Positions 18,162 through 26,764 of a DNA stretch of 64,000 nt are shown here, piece after piece. A program made the translations under genes and the position numbers. The stretch spans positions 5,835,001-5,899,000 of the forward strand of contig NZ_JAUSVK010000001.1 of assembly GCF_030814655.1 (NCBI RefSeq), in the 5' to 3' direction. Source of the stretch: Labrys monachus (GTDB taxonomy: Bacteria > Pseudomonadota > Alphaproteobacteria > Rhizobiales > Labraceae). The notes under the pieces were generated by a model. It saw only the letters and a list, made by a program, of their open reading frames with translations. It searched no databases and was not told the origin of the DNA. How positions within the stretch are numbered: position 1 is the stretch's first letter; every line of letters starts with the position of its first letter.

Positions 18162-19082
18162 ATGGTCGACCGCGTCACGGCCGTGAACCTGCTCGGCGGG
18201 TATCTGAAGGATCGTCGTGCCAAGCTCGACCCGGCGGCTCTCGGCTTTCCCGCGGAGCGTCGCCGCACCCCGGGCCTGCGTCGCGAGGAAGTGGCGCAGC
18301 GCGCCAATATCAGCCCGACCTGGTACACCTGGCTCGAACAGGGCCGCGGCGGAGCACCCTCAACGGACGTGCTCGATCGGATCGCGCGAGCGCTCCTGCT
18401 CACCGATGCCGAGCGCGAGCACCTCTTCCTGCTCGGCCTCGGCCGCCTCCCCGAGGTGCGCTACCAGAAAAGCGACGGCGTCACGCCGCGGCTGCAACGC
18501 GTTCTCGACGCGCTGGACCCCAGCCCCGCCCTGATCAGGACCGCGCTATGGGATGTCATGGCCTGGAACCGGGCGGCGACCGCGATGCTGATGGACTATG
18601 GGTCGCTTCGCCCGGAGGAACGCAACATCCTGCGCTTCATCTTCCTCGATCCGCGGGCCCGCGCCGCGCAATATCATTGGGAAAGCGTGGCGCGCTTCGC
18701 ATTGGGCACGTTCAGGGCGGACGTCGCCCGGGCCGGCGCTTCCGAAGAAGTCGAACCGCTGGTCGACGAACTCTGCCGGCTCAGCCCCGAATTCAAGGCG
18801 ATGTGGCGCGACAACGACGTCCGCGGACCTCATGGCGAGACCGTCAAGCATATCCGCCATGCGGTCGCGGGCCGCATCGCGTTCGAATATTCGGCCTTTG
18901 CGGTCGACGGACGGACGGACCTCACCATGGTGGTCTACAACCCGGCGACGGCGGAGGACGCCGAACGCATCCGATCGCTGTGGGACGACCGCGACGCTCC
19001 TGCCGCCGATGGGGCGCAAGCGCGCGTGGCATCGCCACAGGCGGCAACCGTCGAGCCGGACAGACGACATATGCGGGGCTAG
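18162..19082 (+). CDS. XRE-family regulator with MmyB-like ligand-binding domain
   Basis: A 306-residue protein. The N-terminal helix-turn-helix lies at about residues 10-70 and contains RRTPGLRREEVAQRANISPT and TWLEQGR, the signature of the MmyB-type subgroup. A C-terminal PAS-like ligand-binding domain follows (DVMAWNRAATAML, ILRFIFLDP). In this family the C-terminal domain is thought to bind a small hydrophobic ligand. It is divergent from the tandem epimerases, its probable targets. The last 20 residues are low-complexity. Confidence 0.9.
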   Translation: MVDRVTAVNLLGGYLKDRRAKLDPAALGFPAERRRTPGLRREEVAQRANISPTWYTWLEQGRGGAPSTDVLDRIARALLLTDAEREHLFLLGLGRLPEVRYQKSDGVTPRLQRVLDALDPSPALIRTALWDVMAWNRAATAMLMDYGSLRPEERNILRFIFLDPRARAAQYHWESVARFALGTFRADVARAGASEEVEPLVDELCRLSPEFKAMWRDNDVRGPHGETVKHIRHAVAGRIAFEYSAFAVDGRTDLTMVVYNPATAEDAERIRSLWDDRDAPAADGAQARVASPQAATVEPDRRHMRG

Positions 19083-19174
19083 GCGAGGCAGGCCGGCTGC
19101 CCCTTCCGGCTTATCCCTGGCTTTCATCCTGCAAGGAATATCGCTGCCGGCCGGAAGATCGGTCCGGCTCTCGT

Positions 19175-20092
19175 TCAGGCAGAGGCCGGCGTCCCTTCGT
19201 CCTCGCTCCCGGATGAGCCGAATGCCGCGACGGCAAAGGAAATGAAGCTGCGCAGCCGGGGCGTCATGCGCCGATCACGGTAGTAGAGCAGCCACATCGG
19301 GCGCTCGTCGAGCCGCCAGTCCGGGAAAAGACGGATCAGGCATCCCGCTTCCAGGTCCCGTTTCACCAGAATTTCCGGCTGCATGATGATGCCGAGGCCC
19401 GCCCGTGCCGCTGCACGGACGGCCTGGCCGCTGTTCACGTTGATCATGCGGATGGGCGAGACCTGTACATCCTCCTCTCCTTGCGTAAACCTCCAGGCGG
19501 AACGGGCCGAGGGCGTGAACGCGACGGCCTCGTGCCCGTCCAGCTCGCCCGGATGCGAAGGCGTGCCTTTGCGGGAAAGGTAATCGGGCGCGGCGCAGAC
19601 CACCATGCGATATGGCATCAGCGATCGCGCGATCATGCTGCCGTCCGGCATGGCGCCGATGCGAAAGGCAATGTCGAAGCCCTCATCGACAAGATCGACA
19701 TTGCGATCAGTCAAACCGATGTCGAGTTCCACCTCCGGCGCAAGAGCCCGGTAACCGGCGAGGGCCGGCATCAGCGCTTCGGTGCCGAAGGTCGTGGGCG
19801 CGGTTATGCGCAAGCGCCCCTGAGCCGCCGTCCGCTGCAGCTCGGCGGCTTCCTCGGCGAGCGCGATCCGATCGAGGATGTCGCGGCATTGCTCGAAATA
19901 GTCCGAGCCAAAATCCGTCAGGCTTTGACGGCGCGTGGTCCGGTTGAGGAGCCGGGTGCCGAGGTGCTCCTCCAGCGCGGCTATGTGCTGCCCGACCATC
20001 GCGGGCGAGAGCCCGATGGCGGCCGCAGCTGCGCTCATGGAGCCGGCCTGCACCGTGGCGACGAACGCCTGCATGGAACGAAGCAGATCCAT
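19175..20092 (-). CDS. LysR-family transcriptional regulator
   Basis: A 305-residue LysR protein beginning MDLLRSMQAFVATVQAGS, with the helix-turn-helix at about 18-58 (SMSAAAAAIGLSPAMVGQHI) and the effector domain after GRLRITAPTTFG. It is divergent from the SDR gene to the right across about 95 bp, and probably regulates it. The N-terminus belongs to the large subgroup controlling oxidoreductases. Confidence 0.92.
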   Translation of the reverse strand: MDLLRSMQAFVATVQAGSMSAAAAAIGLSPAMVGQHIAALEEHLGTRLLNRTTRRQSLTDFGSDYFEQCRDILDRIALAEEAAELQRTAAQGRLRITAPTTFGTEALMPALAGYRALAPEVELDIGLTDRNVDLVDEGFDIAFRIGAMPDGSMIARSLMPYRMVVCAAPDYLSRKGTPSHPGELDGHEAVAFTPSARSAWRFTQGEEDVQVSPIRMINVNSGQAVRAAARAGLGIIMQPEILVKRDLEAGCLIRLFPDWRLDERPMWLLYYRDRRMTPRLRSFISFAVAAFGSSGSEDEGTPASA

Positions 20093-20186
20093 TTAATGGC
20101 ATAACTTTCAAATGATCCAAGATATCGCCCGATTATTCTCCCGTCGAAAAGCAATTACAACGCCTGCAGCGAGGCCCTCGAAGGAA

Positions 20187-20954
20187 ATGGCAAGAATGCG
20201 GACGCGGTTTGCGGAAAAGACGATCATCGTCACAGGGGCAGGAACCGGCATGGGGCGCGCTGCGGCGCTCCGCCTCTCAAAGGAGGGGGCGCGAACCGTT
20301 CTTGTCGGGCGGCGACCGAGACCTCTCGATCAACTGGCTGCCGAGATCATCGCCGCCGGCGGAACGGCATCGGCAATCGCCTGCGATATCGGCAGCGACG
20401 CGGCGGTGAAGGCGATGGTCGAGCAGGCGATCGACACAGGCGGCCGTATCGACGGCCTCTTTGCCAATGCAGGTGTGCTCGGCGAGTTCAAGCCGCTCGC
20501 CGAAACCGAGATTTCCGACTTCGAGGGACCCGTCGCCACGAACCTGCTGGGGACGTTCCTCGGCATCAAGCATTGCCTGCCTCATCTCGAAGGCGGCGCC
20601 ATCGTCATCAACGCCTCATGGACCGCCAGCGCCGTGATGCCCGGCGCCGGCGCCTATGCCGCCACCAAGGGCGCGCTCGTCGCCATGATGCGCACGCTCG
20701 CGATGGAGCAAGGGCCGCGCAACATCCGGGTCAACAGCGTCAGCCCCGGCATCATCCTGACGCCGATGGCCGAAGAGGTTCTCGATCCCCTATTTTCAGC
20801 GCGTCTCGCCGCCCATGCACCCCTGCGCCGAAACGGAACGCCGGAAGACGTCGCGGGGACCATCGCGTGGCTGCTGTCCGAGGACGCCGGATTTGTCACC
20901 GGCCAGGACATCGTGGTGGATGGCGGCTTCACCCTCGGCGGACCGCGTCTGTGA
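20187..20954 (+). CDS. Short-chain dehydrogenase/reductase
   Basis: A 255-residue classical SDR with TGAGTGMG near residue 17, LFANAGVLG, catalytic YAATK, and a C-terminal VTGQDIVVDGGFTLGG. The ATG at 20187 follows AAGGAAA; the frame is open 25 codons further upstream but that part overlaps the divergent promoter region. It pairs with the divergent LysR gene. The product is most likely NAD(P)-linked; substrate unknown. Confidence 0.88.
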   Translation: MARMRTRFAEKTIIVTGAGTGMGRAAALRLSKEGARTVLVGRRPRPLDQLAAEIIAAGGTASAIACDIGSDAAVKAMVEQAIDTGGRIDGLFANAGVLGEFKPLAETEISDFEGPVATNLLGTFLGIKHCLPHLEGGAIVINASWTASAVMPGAGAYAATKGALVAMMRTLAMEQGPRNIRVNSVSPGIILTPMAEEVLDPLFSARLAAHAPLRRNGTPEDVAGTIAWLLSEDAGFVTGQDIVVDGGFTLGGPRL

Positions 20955-21249
20955 ACGGAAGCCTCGCGGATTGGTGAACGGCAGCGAGGCCGTTCACCGG
21001 CAGGCCCCTGCCCGAATGACGGGCGGCGGCCGATGAAGACGAGCGCTGGGTTCGTTCCCTGCCCTGAAGCGGACGGGCTCCATCTGGACGGGAAGGCCTC
21101 GGAAGAGTACAGCGTAGGTCGATGACCTTCCCTGTTCACCATGCGGATGCCGCCTTTGGCGGCCGAATTAGCCACCCGGCCTGATATGTCGGGCCGGGGC
21201 GTCCCGCATGTGAACATCAACGGCGTGTAGAGCGCCGAGCGCAAAGTCT

Positions 21250-21747
21250 ATGGACATGTCATCGAACCAAGCGACGCTGCATCTCCTGTGCGGCAAAATT
21301 GCCTCCGGCAAGTCGACGCTCACCGCTCAACTCGGCCGCCTGCCCAACACCGTCGTCGTCAGCGAGGATCATTGGCTGTCCCGGCTCTATCCGGGAGCGA
21401 TGACCTCGGTCGCCGATTACATTCGCTGTTCCGCTCACCTTCGGGACGCAATGGGATCGCATCTGGTCGCGCTCCTCACATGCGGCGTTTCGGTTGTCCT
21501 GGACTTTCCGGCGAACACGCCGGCCCAGCGCACATGGATGCGCGCATTGTTCGAGGAGGCCGGGGCCTCCCATCAACTGCATTACCTCGATGTTCCCGAT
21601 GCCGTCTGCAAGGCTCGGCTTCGGGCGCGCAATGCGCGCGGAGAGCACGCGTTCGCGGCAACCGACGAGCAATTCGATCTCATCACGAGCCACTTCATCG
21701 CGCCGGCGCCCGACGAAGGCTTCAACGTCGTGGTCCACCGGCAATAG
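21250..21747 (+). CDS. P-loop ATPase / small kinase-like protein
   Basis: A 165-residue protein with an N-terminal P-loop, LLCGKIASGKSTLTAQL, typical of AAA/zeta-toxin/APH-like nucleotide kinases. A conserved acidic VVSEDHWLSRLYPG follows, then a lid-like Arg-rich segment (CKARLRARNARGEH). Such proteins phosphorylate small molecules or sugars; a specific substrate cannot be named. It stands alone between an SDR gene and a convergent monooxygenase operon, with about 295 bp of unassigned DNA upstream. Confidence 0.75.
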   Translation: MDMSSNQATLHLLCGKIASGKSTLTAQLGRLPNTVVVSEDHWLSRLYPGAMTSVADYIRCSAHLRDAMGSHLVALLTCGVSVVLDFPANTPAQRTWMRALFEEAGASHQLHYLDVPDAVCKARLRARNARGEHAFAATDEQFDLITSHFIAPAPDEGFNVVVHRQ

Positions 21748-22020
21748 AGCCGATCCGAAGCCGGCTATCATGCCCTGTCGCGCGACGGCGAAATGGCGCG
21801 ACCCGCGAACCTGCGTGCCTTCCTCCTCGTCATCGCGGCGCCATCGACCCGTGCGCGGCGTCGAAACAGGCGGCGAGGGCAAAGCCGGATCGAAGGCCTA
21901 TACGGGAGCGATCGGGAGCAGGCCGGCCGCAAACAGGCGCGGGACGTTGGCGCAAATGCCGCGGACGGAACCGGCGGCTCGTCCCTCGTTGTGCCGATCA
22001 ATCGCCCTTTGGGAAAAGCC

Positions 22021-23355
22021 TCATCCCTCCACACCTGTCGCCATGCCGGCCACAGCCGCGGGATGTGCCGGCCGGGGGAGGCCGAGATGGTCCCTGAGCG
22101 TGCTGCCGGCATACTCGGAACGGAACAGGCCGCGCTCGACGAGAAGGGGGACCACCTCGTCCACGAAACGCTCCGCCGGGCCGGGCAGATGGGTGGACAT
22201 GATGGCGAAACCATCCGCAGCGCCGCTGCGGAACCAGTCCTCGAAGTCGTCGGCCACCTGTTCGGCCGTGCCGACCAGCAGCCGATGCCCCGAGCTCACC
22301 GCGGCGTAGTCGCGCAGCTGGCGAAGCGTCATCTTCTTGCGCCGGGCGATGGAGGATAGCTGGATGGCGTGGCCCTGCATCATGCCCGACGGGGGAAGAT
22401 CCGGCACCGGCTCGTCGAGCGGGAACTGGTTCATGTCATGGCCGAGGCGGTCGGAGAGCACCCGCATCGCGGCCTTGGTGTCCATCATCGAGGCGAGCTC
22501 GGCGACGATCTCCTTCGCCTCCTCCTCGGTACGGCCGATGACCGGCGAGACGCCGCAGACAACCTTGACCGCCTCCCGCGCCCGGCCCGCAGCCTCGGCC
22601 TTGTCGCGCAGCCTGTCGGCGAAGGCGAGCGCCTCCTCCTGGACCTGTTGGGCGGCAAAGACGACTTCGGCGGTGGCAGCGGCAAAATCGAGACCGCGAT
22701 CGGAGGCGCCGGCCTGGAAGATGACCGGATAGCCCTGCGGCGGGCGCGTGATGTTGAGGGGGCCCTTCACGCTGAAATGAGCGCCCTGATGATCGAGGAC
22801 ATGCATCTTCGTGGGGTCGACGAAGATGCCCCGTTCCTTGTCGCCGACGAGCGCGCCTTCCTGCCAGCTGTCCCACAGGCCCTTGGCGATCGCGACATAT
22901 TCCTCGGCGATCGCGTAGCGCTCCTCATGCGGGGGATGCTTGTCCCGGCTGAAATTCGCGGCGGCGTCCGGGCTCGAGCCGGTGACGACGTTCCAGCCCG
23001 CCCGGCCCTGGCTCAGATGGTCGATCGAGGCGAAGGCGCGGGCGATGTTGTAGGGTTCCGAATAGGTCGTCGAGACGGTCGCCACCAGCCCGATGCGCGA
23101 GGTGCTCATCGCCAGCGCCGCCAGCAGCGTGAGCGGCTCGAAGCGGAGCATCATGCCGGGATGGGCGTCGAGGCCGGTATTCACGGCATCGGCGAAGAAC
23201 ACGAAGTCGAGCTTGCCCGCCTCCGCCTTCTGCACCACCTGCCGGAGCAAAGGCAGGTTCTGCGATCCGAACTGGGCGTCCGGCATGCGCCATCCTGCGA
23301 CATGGCTGCCGGTGCCCAGCAGAATCATGCCCAGATGCATGGTCTTGCCCATCAT
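22021..23355 (-). CDS. NtaA/SnaA/DszA-type flavin-dependent monooxygenase (first copy)
   Basis: A 444-residue bacterial luciferase-like monooxygenase of the NtaA/SnaA/DszA/SoxA subfamily. Key segments are KLDFVFFADAVNT, the FMN-region GRAGWNVVTGSSPDAA, and GYPVIFQAGASDRGLDFAA. Enzymes of this type use reduced FMN from a partner reductase to oxidise nitrilotriacetate-like, organosulfur or related substrates. No flavin reductase gene is seen in the operon. It is the last gene of a minus-strand operon and overlaps the cysteine hydrolase stop by ATGA. Confidence 0.92.
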   Translation of the reverse strand: MMGKTMHLGMILLGTGSHVAGWRMPDAQFGSQNLPLLRQVVQKAEAGKLDFVFFADAVNTGLDAHPGMMLRFEPLTLLAALAMSTSRIGLVATVSTTYSEPYNIARAFASIDHLSQGRAGWNVVTGSSPDAAANFSRDKHPPHEERYAIAEEYVAIAKGLWDSWQEGALVGDKERGIFVDPTKMHVLDHQGAHFSVKGPLNITRPPQGYPVIFQAGASDRGLDFAAATAEVVFAAQQVQEEALAFADRLRDKAEAAGRAREAVKVVCGVSPVIGRTEEEAKEIVAELASMMDTKAAMRVLSDRLGHDMNQFPLDEPVPDLPPSGMMQGHAIQLSSIARRKKMTLRQLRDYAAVSSGHRLLVGTAEQVADDFEDWFRSGAADGFAIMSTHLPGPAERFVDEVVPLLVERGLFRSEYAGSTLRDHLGLPRPAHPAAVAGMATGVEG

Positions 23356-23930
23356 TGCTCTCCCCTGTTCGGCAACGCCCGCCGCATCCGTTCGGCTTCC
23401 TCGGCGGCGGTGACGATCGTCAGCTGCGGGGCGCGCGAGGCCATGATCGCCAGGGCATTCTCGTGAACCGCCTGGCTTTTGGCGGCGCAGGCATCGGCGA
23501 CGATCCGGACATGCGCCCCGGCATCGACGGCGGCGAAGGCGGTGGCCAGCACGCAGCAATCCGTCGAGATGCCGCACATGACGATCTCGTCCTCGGGGGC
23601 GAAGATCGCCCGGGCCTGCGGTGTCCATTTCGAGAAGGTGTCGCTGGAGATGCTCGATCGCGTCCGCCAGGGATCGTCGACGTCCCAGAGCCAGTCCGAG
23701 CCCTCGGCATAGGCGAACGACCACTTGTCGTAATAGGGGATCCAGCTGCCGCTCGGCGCCGCAGGCGGGACGAAGCGCGTGAAGACCACGTGGTCGCCAT
23801 AGAGCGGGACCAGCGAGGCCACTTTCGGCGTCGACTGCACCGCCGCCGGCGTGAACCAGGCGCTGCCGGGGTGGGTGAAGGCCGGCTGATGGTCGATGAC
23901 CATGAGCCAGCTGCGGCGAATGTCGCTCAT
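23352..23930 (-). CDS. Isochorismatase-like cysteine hydrolase
   Basis: A 192-residue cysteine hydrolase of the isochorismatase fold. The triad regions are visible: Asp in LMVIDHQPAF near residue 13, Lys in YYDKWSF, and the nucleophile Cys in EIVMCGISTDCCVLATAF. Family members cleave amides, vinyl ethers or related bonds. It lies between the ATPase gene and the first monooxygenase and overlaps the latter, so it most likely acts on the same imported compound or a product of its oxidation. Confidence 0.9.
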   Translation of the reverse strand: MSDIRRSWLMVIDHQPAFTHPGSAWFTPAAVQSTPKVASLVPLYGDHVVFTRFVPPAAPSGSWIPYYDKWSFAYAEGSDWLWDVDDPWRTRSSISSDTFSKWTPQARAIFAPEDEIVMCGISTDCCVLATAFAAVDAGAHVRIVADACAAKSQAVHENALAIMASRAPQLTIVTAAEEAERMRRALPNRGEQ

Positions 23931-23934
23931 GCTG

Positions 23935-24777
23935 CTATACCGCCTGCTGCTGATGGTCCGGGAGGGAACGGGCCAGGAAGGTTCGGGTGCGCGGGTCCGT
24001 CGGCCGCGAGAGCACGTCCCTGGCCGGGCCCATTTCGATGATCACCCCGTCGCTCATCACCGCGGCGGTGTCGGCGACGTCTCGGGCGAACTGGATTTCG
24101 TGGGTGACGATGATCATCGTCATGCCGGTCGCGGCGAGGCCCTTGATGACATCGAGCACTTCGTCCGTCAGGTGGGGATCGAGCGCCGAGGTCGGCTCGT
24201 CGAACAGCATGAGCTTCGGCTGCATGGCGAGCGCGCGGGCGATGGCGATGCGCTGCTGCTGGCCGCCCGACAGATGACGCGGATAGGAGCCCGCCTTCTC
24301 CGAAAGGCCGACCTTGTGCAGGAGTTCGTGCGCCCGCTCCGTCGCCGCCGCGCGTGTTTCTCCCCGGATGCGCATGGGCGCGTCGATGATGTTGCTCAGT
24401 ACCGACATATGCGGGAACAGGTTGAAGTTCTGGAACACCATGCCGATGTCCGCGCGCTGGCGGCTGAGCTGGCTTTCAGTCAGGCGCACATAGGTGCCGT
24501 TGCGCAGCGTGCAGCCGATCGGCACCCCGTCGACATGCACCAGCCCGCGATCCGCCAGCTCGATGGCGTTGATGCAGCGGAGCAGCGTGCTCTTGCCGGC
24601 GCCGGACGGCCCGAGGAGGCAGACCACCTCGCCTTTGTCGGCCTTCAGATCGACGCCCTTGAGGACGAGGTTGTGTCCGCGCGTCTTCCAGATGTTTTCG
24701 CATCGGACGAGCGGCTCGTCGGTGTTCGGTGCGGTCATGCGCGAGGCCCGGTCTGCGTTGAGGGGGATGCTGTTCAC
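23935..24777 (-). CDS. Polar amino acid ABC transporter, ATP-binding protein
   Basis: A 280-residue GlnQ/HisP-type ATPase: LLGPSGAGKSTLLRC (Walker A), LSGGQQQRIAIARAL (signature), LMLFDEPTSALDPHL (Walker B). A GTG at 24777 lies 3 bp after the permease stop and is used as start; an ATG at 24738 would give a more usual N-terminus. It energises the importer formed by the permease and binding protein upstream in the same operon. Confidence 0.92.
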   Translation of the reverse strand: MNSIPLNADRASRMTAPNTDEPLVRCENIWKTRGHNLVLKGVDLKADKGEVVCLLGPSGAGKSTLLRCINAIELADRGLVHVDGVPIGCTLRNGTYVRLTESQLSRQRADIGMVFQNFNLFPHMSVLSNIIDAPMRIRGETRAAATERAHELLHKVGLSEKAGSYPRHLSGGQQQRIAIARALAMQPKLMLFDEPTSALDPHLTDEVLDVIKGLAATGMTMIIVTHEIQFARDVADTAAVMSDGVIIEMGPARDVLSRPTDPRTRTFLARSLPDHQQQAV

Positions 24778-24780
24778 GGC

Positions 24781-25677
24781 TCACACGCCCCGATCGTCCT
24801 GCCGATGCCAGCCCTTCGAGTAATATTTCTCGATGAAATACTGGATGACCGACAGGATGCTCACCAGGAAGAGATACCACAGGGCCGCGACGATCAGCAG
24901 CGGCACGGTCTCGAAGGTCCTGGAATAGATGAGTTCGACCGAGTGCATCAGCTCGTAGAGGGCAACCACGCTGGCGATCGAGGTGTATTTGAGCATCCCG
25001 ACCACCTGGTTGCCCGTCGGCGGCACGATCGCCTTCATCGCCTGCGGCAGCACGACGATCCAGAAGGTCTGCCAGGGCTTGTGGCCGAGCGCCTTGGAAG
25101 CTTCGGTCTGTCCGTTGTCGACCGACAGCAGGCCCGCGCGGATGATCTCCGCCATATAGGCTCCCTCGTTCAGGCCGAGGCCGAGCAGCGCGGCGGTGAA
25201 GGACGAAATGGCGACGGTGGCCGGAATCTCGAAGAATTTCGGCCCCCCGAACGGAATGCCGATTTCGATGGCGGGGAAGAGGGCTGCCAGATTGTACCAG
25301 AACACCAGCTGGACCAGCACGGGCGTACCGCGGAAGAACCAGACGAAGGCGTGGGCGCAGAAAATGAGCAGCGGATCGCCCGACATGCGCATCACCGCGA
25401 CGACGATGCCGATGAGCAGCCCGACGATCATGACGATCACGGTGAGCTGCAGCGTCATCGCCACGCCTTTCAGGACGCCGGCATTCAGGAGGTATCGACC
25501 GACGACATCCCACTGAAAGCCCGGGTTGGTCAGAACCTGAAAGACGATCCAGGCCATCACCCCGCCCACGAGGACGACACCTATCCAGCGTCCGAAGCGG
25601 GGTGGATCGACGATCTCGGGCGCCTTCGACATGGCCGCCGAAGGTCCCTTGGTGTCCATCGCGAGGCGTGCGCTCAT
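24781..25677 (-). CDS. Polar amino acid ABC transporter, permease
   Basis: A 298-residue HisM/GlnP-type permease with about five membrane segments and the conserved EAA-type loop EGAYMAEIIRAGLLSVDNGQ followed by TEASKALG. The ATG at 25677 (MSARLAMDTKG) gives a normal length; codons further upstream overlap the hairpin region. Only one permease gene is present, so it may function as a homodimer. It lies between the binding protein and ATPase genes. Confidence 0.92.
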   Translation of the reverse strand: MSARLAMDTKGPSAAMSKAPEIVDPPRFGRWIGVVLVGGVMAWIVFQVLTNPGFQWDVVGRYLLNAGVLKGVAMTLQLTVIVMIVGLLIGIVVAVMRMSGDPLLIFCAHAFVWFFRGTPVLVQLVFWYNLAALFPAIEIGIPFGGPKFFEIPATVAISSFTAALLGLGLNEGAYMAEIIRAGLLSVDNGQTEASKALGHKPWQTFWIVVLPQAMKAIVPPTGNQVVGMLKYTSIASVVALYELMHSVELIYSRTFETVPLLIVAALWYLFLVSILSVIQYFIEKYYSKGWHRQDDRGV

Positions 25678-25738
25678 GACTGCTCCCGAAGTGGTGCCTG
25701 CGTCGGGTGCGCGGCGCTGCACCAGGCGAAGCAATGAG

Positions 25739-25765
25739 GTGGCTCGATCCCCTCGATCGAGCCAC
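25739..25765 (-). promoter_or_regulatory. Intercistronic hairpin between binding protein and permease genes
   Basis: A perfect 11-bp stem (GTGGCTCGATC / GATCGAGCCAC) with a 5-nt loop in the 152-bp gap between the two genes, read on the minus strand. It lacks a long T-run. It could act as a partial terminator or mRNA stabiliser that leaves the binding-protein mRNA in excess, as is common in importer operons. Confidence 0.6.
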
Positions 25766-25829
25766 AATTCCCCAAACCGATCGGGCGGGAGAGCGCAAGC
25801 CCCTCCCGACTCATCGTCGAGAGACGGCC

Positions 25830-26693
25830 TTACTTTTCGATCTGCTCGAGGGTCAGAGCGCCGTCGGCCACGCCGAACTTGTCGAGGACGGCGGCGTAGG
25901 AGCCGTCGGCAATGGCGCTTTTCATCGCCAGCAGGAGAGCCTTGTAAAGCCCTTCATTGGACTTGCCGACGATGATGCCCGAGATCGAGTTCATGCCGGA
26001 GAGCGCGCCGGGCGCAAGCTCGAGCTTCGGGTTGCCCTTGGAGATATAGACGCCGACGGCGCGTGCCGTCAGGAAGCCGTCGCCGCGACCATTGGCGACG
26101 GCGAGATAGGTGTCCGCGCTGTCGGGGTAGAAGGTCGTCTCGATCTCGGGCTTGCTCGCCGCGACGCAGGCGGCCGACAGCTTCTCGGCAATGGCGATCT
26201 GCGCGCTGCCCTGGGTCAGGGCCAGTGTCTTGCCGCACAGATTGTTCACGTCGATGCCCGTCACGCCCTTGCGCACGAGCAGCCCGTAGCCCGAGTTGAA
26301 GTAAGGCAGCTGGCCGACGATCTTCCTGCGTTCGTCGTTGACGTCGAACTGGTTGACGCCCACGTCGAAGCGGCCCGCCTGCACGCCCGGAATGATGGCG
26401 GGGAATTTGAGGTCCTCGAACTCGGCCTTGAGGCCCAGCTTGGCGGCGAGCAGCTGCATGAGGCTGATGTCGATGCCGACCGGCTCGCCGCTCTCCGACG
26501 CATAGTCGAACGGCGCCCACTGCAGGGACGTGGCCACCTTGAGCGTGCCGGACTGGCGCGTCGCCTCGGGCAGGGCAGCCCGGGCCGCGTCCACGACGCC
26601 TTGTGCGCTGGCATGGCCGGCGAGGCCGATCGCGGCAAGTCCGAGAAGGGCCAGCCCGGTCAGACGGGCACGCATTGCTGTCATTCGCTTCAT
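25830..26693 (-). CDS. Polar amino acid ABC transporter, periplasmic binding protein
   Basis: A 287-residue SBP_bac_3 protein. Residues 1-31 form a signal peptide ending in AGHASAQG. The mature protein begins with TLKVATSLQWAPFDYASESG and contains PVGIDISLMQLLAAKLG, hallmarks of polar amino-acid binding proteins. It should bind an amino acid or amino-acid-like compound in the periplasm. It is the second gene of the operon, 71 bp after the second monooxygenase, and is followed by a strong hairpin. Confidence 0.92.
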   Translation of the reverse strand: MKRMTAMRARLTGLALLGLAAIGLAGHASAQGVVDAARAALPEATRQSGTLKVATSLQWAPFDYASESGEPVGIDISLMQLLAAKLGLKAEFEDLKFPAIIPGVQAGRFDVGVNQFDVNDERRKIVGQLPYFNSGYGLLVRKGVTGIDVNNLCGKTLALTQGSAQIAIAEKLSAACVAASKPEIETTFYPDSADTYLAVANGRGDGFLTARAVGVYISKGNPKLELAPGALSGMNSISGIIVGKSNEGLYKALLLAMKSAIADGSYAAVLDKFGVADGALTLEQIEK

Positions 26694-26764
26694 GGTTCGT
26701 CTTCCACTCCGGAGATATTTGTTGCCGTTCATCCTTGCCGCCGCGCCGCCCCGCATCCGTCCGT

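Noticed and set aside
20955-21249. Possible small gene between the SDR and the P-loop kinase genes
   Set aside because: Frames on both strands are short or low-complexity and none has a plausible start signal; treated as non-coding.
21768-22214. A 148-codon minus-strand frame at the end of the monooxygenase gene
   Set aside because: It overlaps the 3' end of the real monooxygenase gene in another frame and has no domain.
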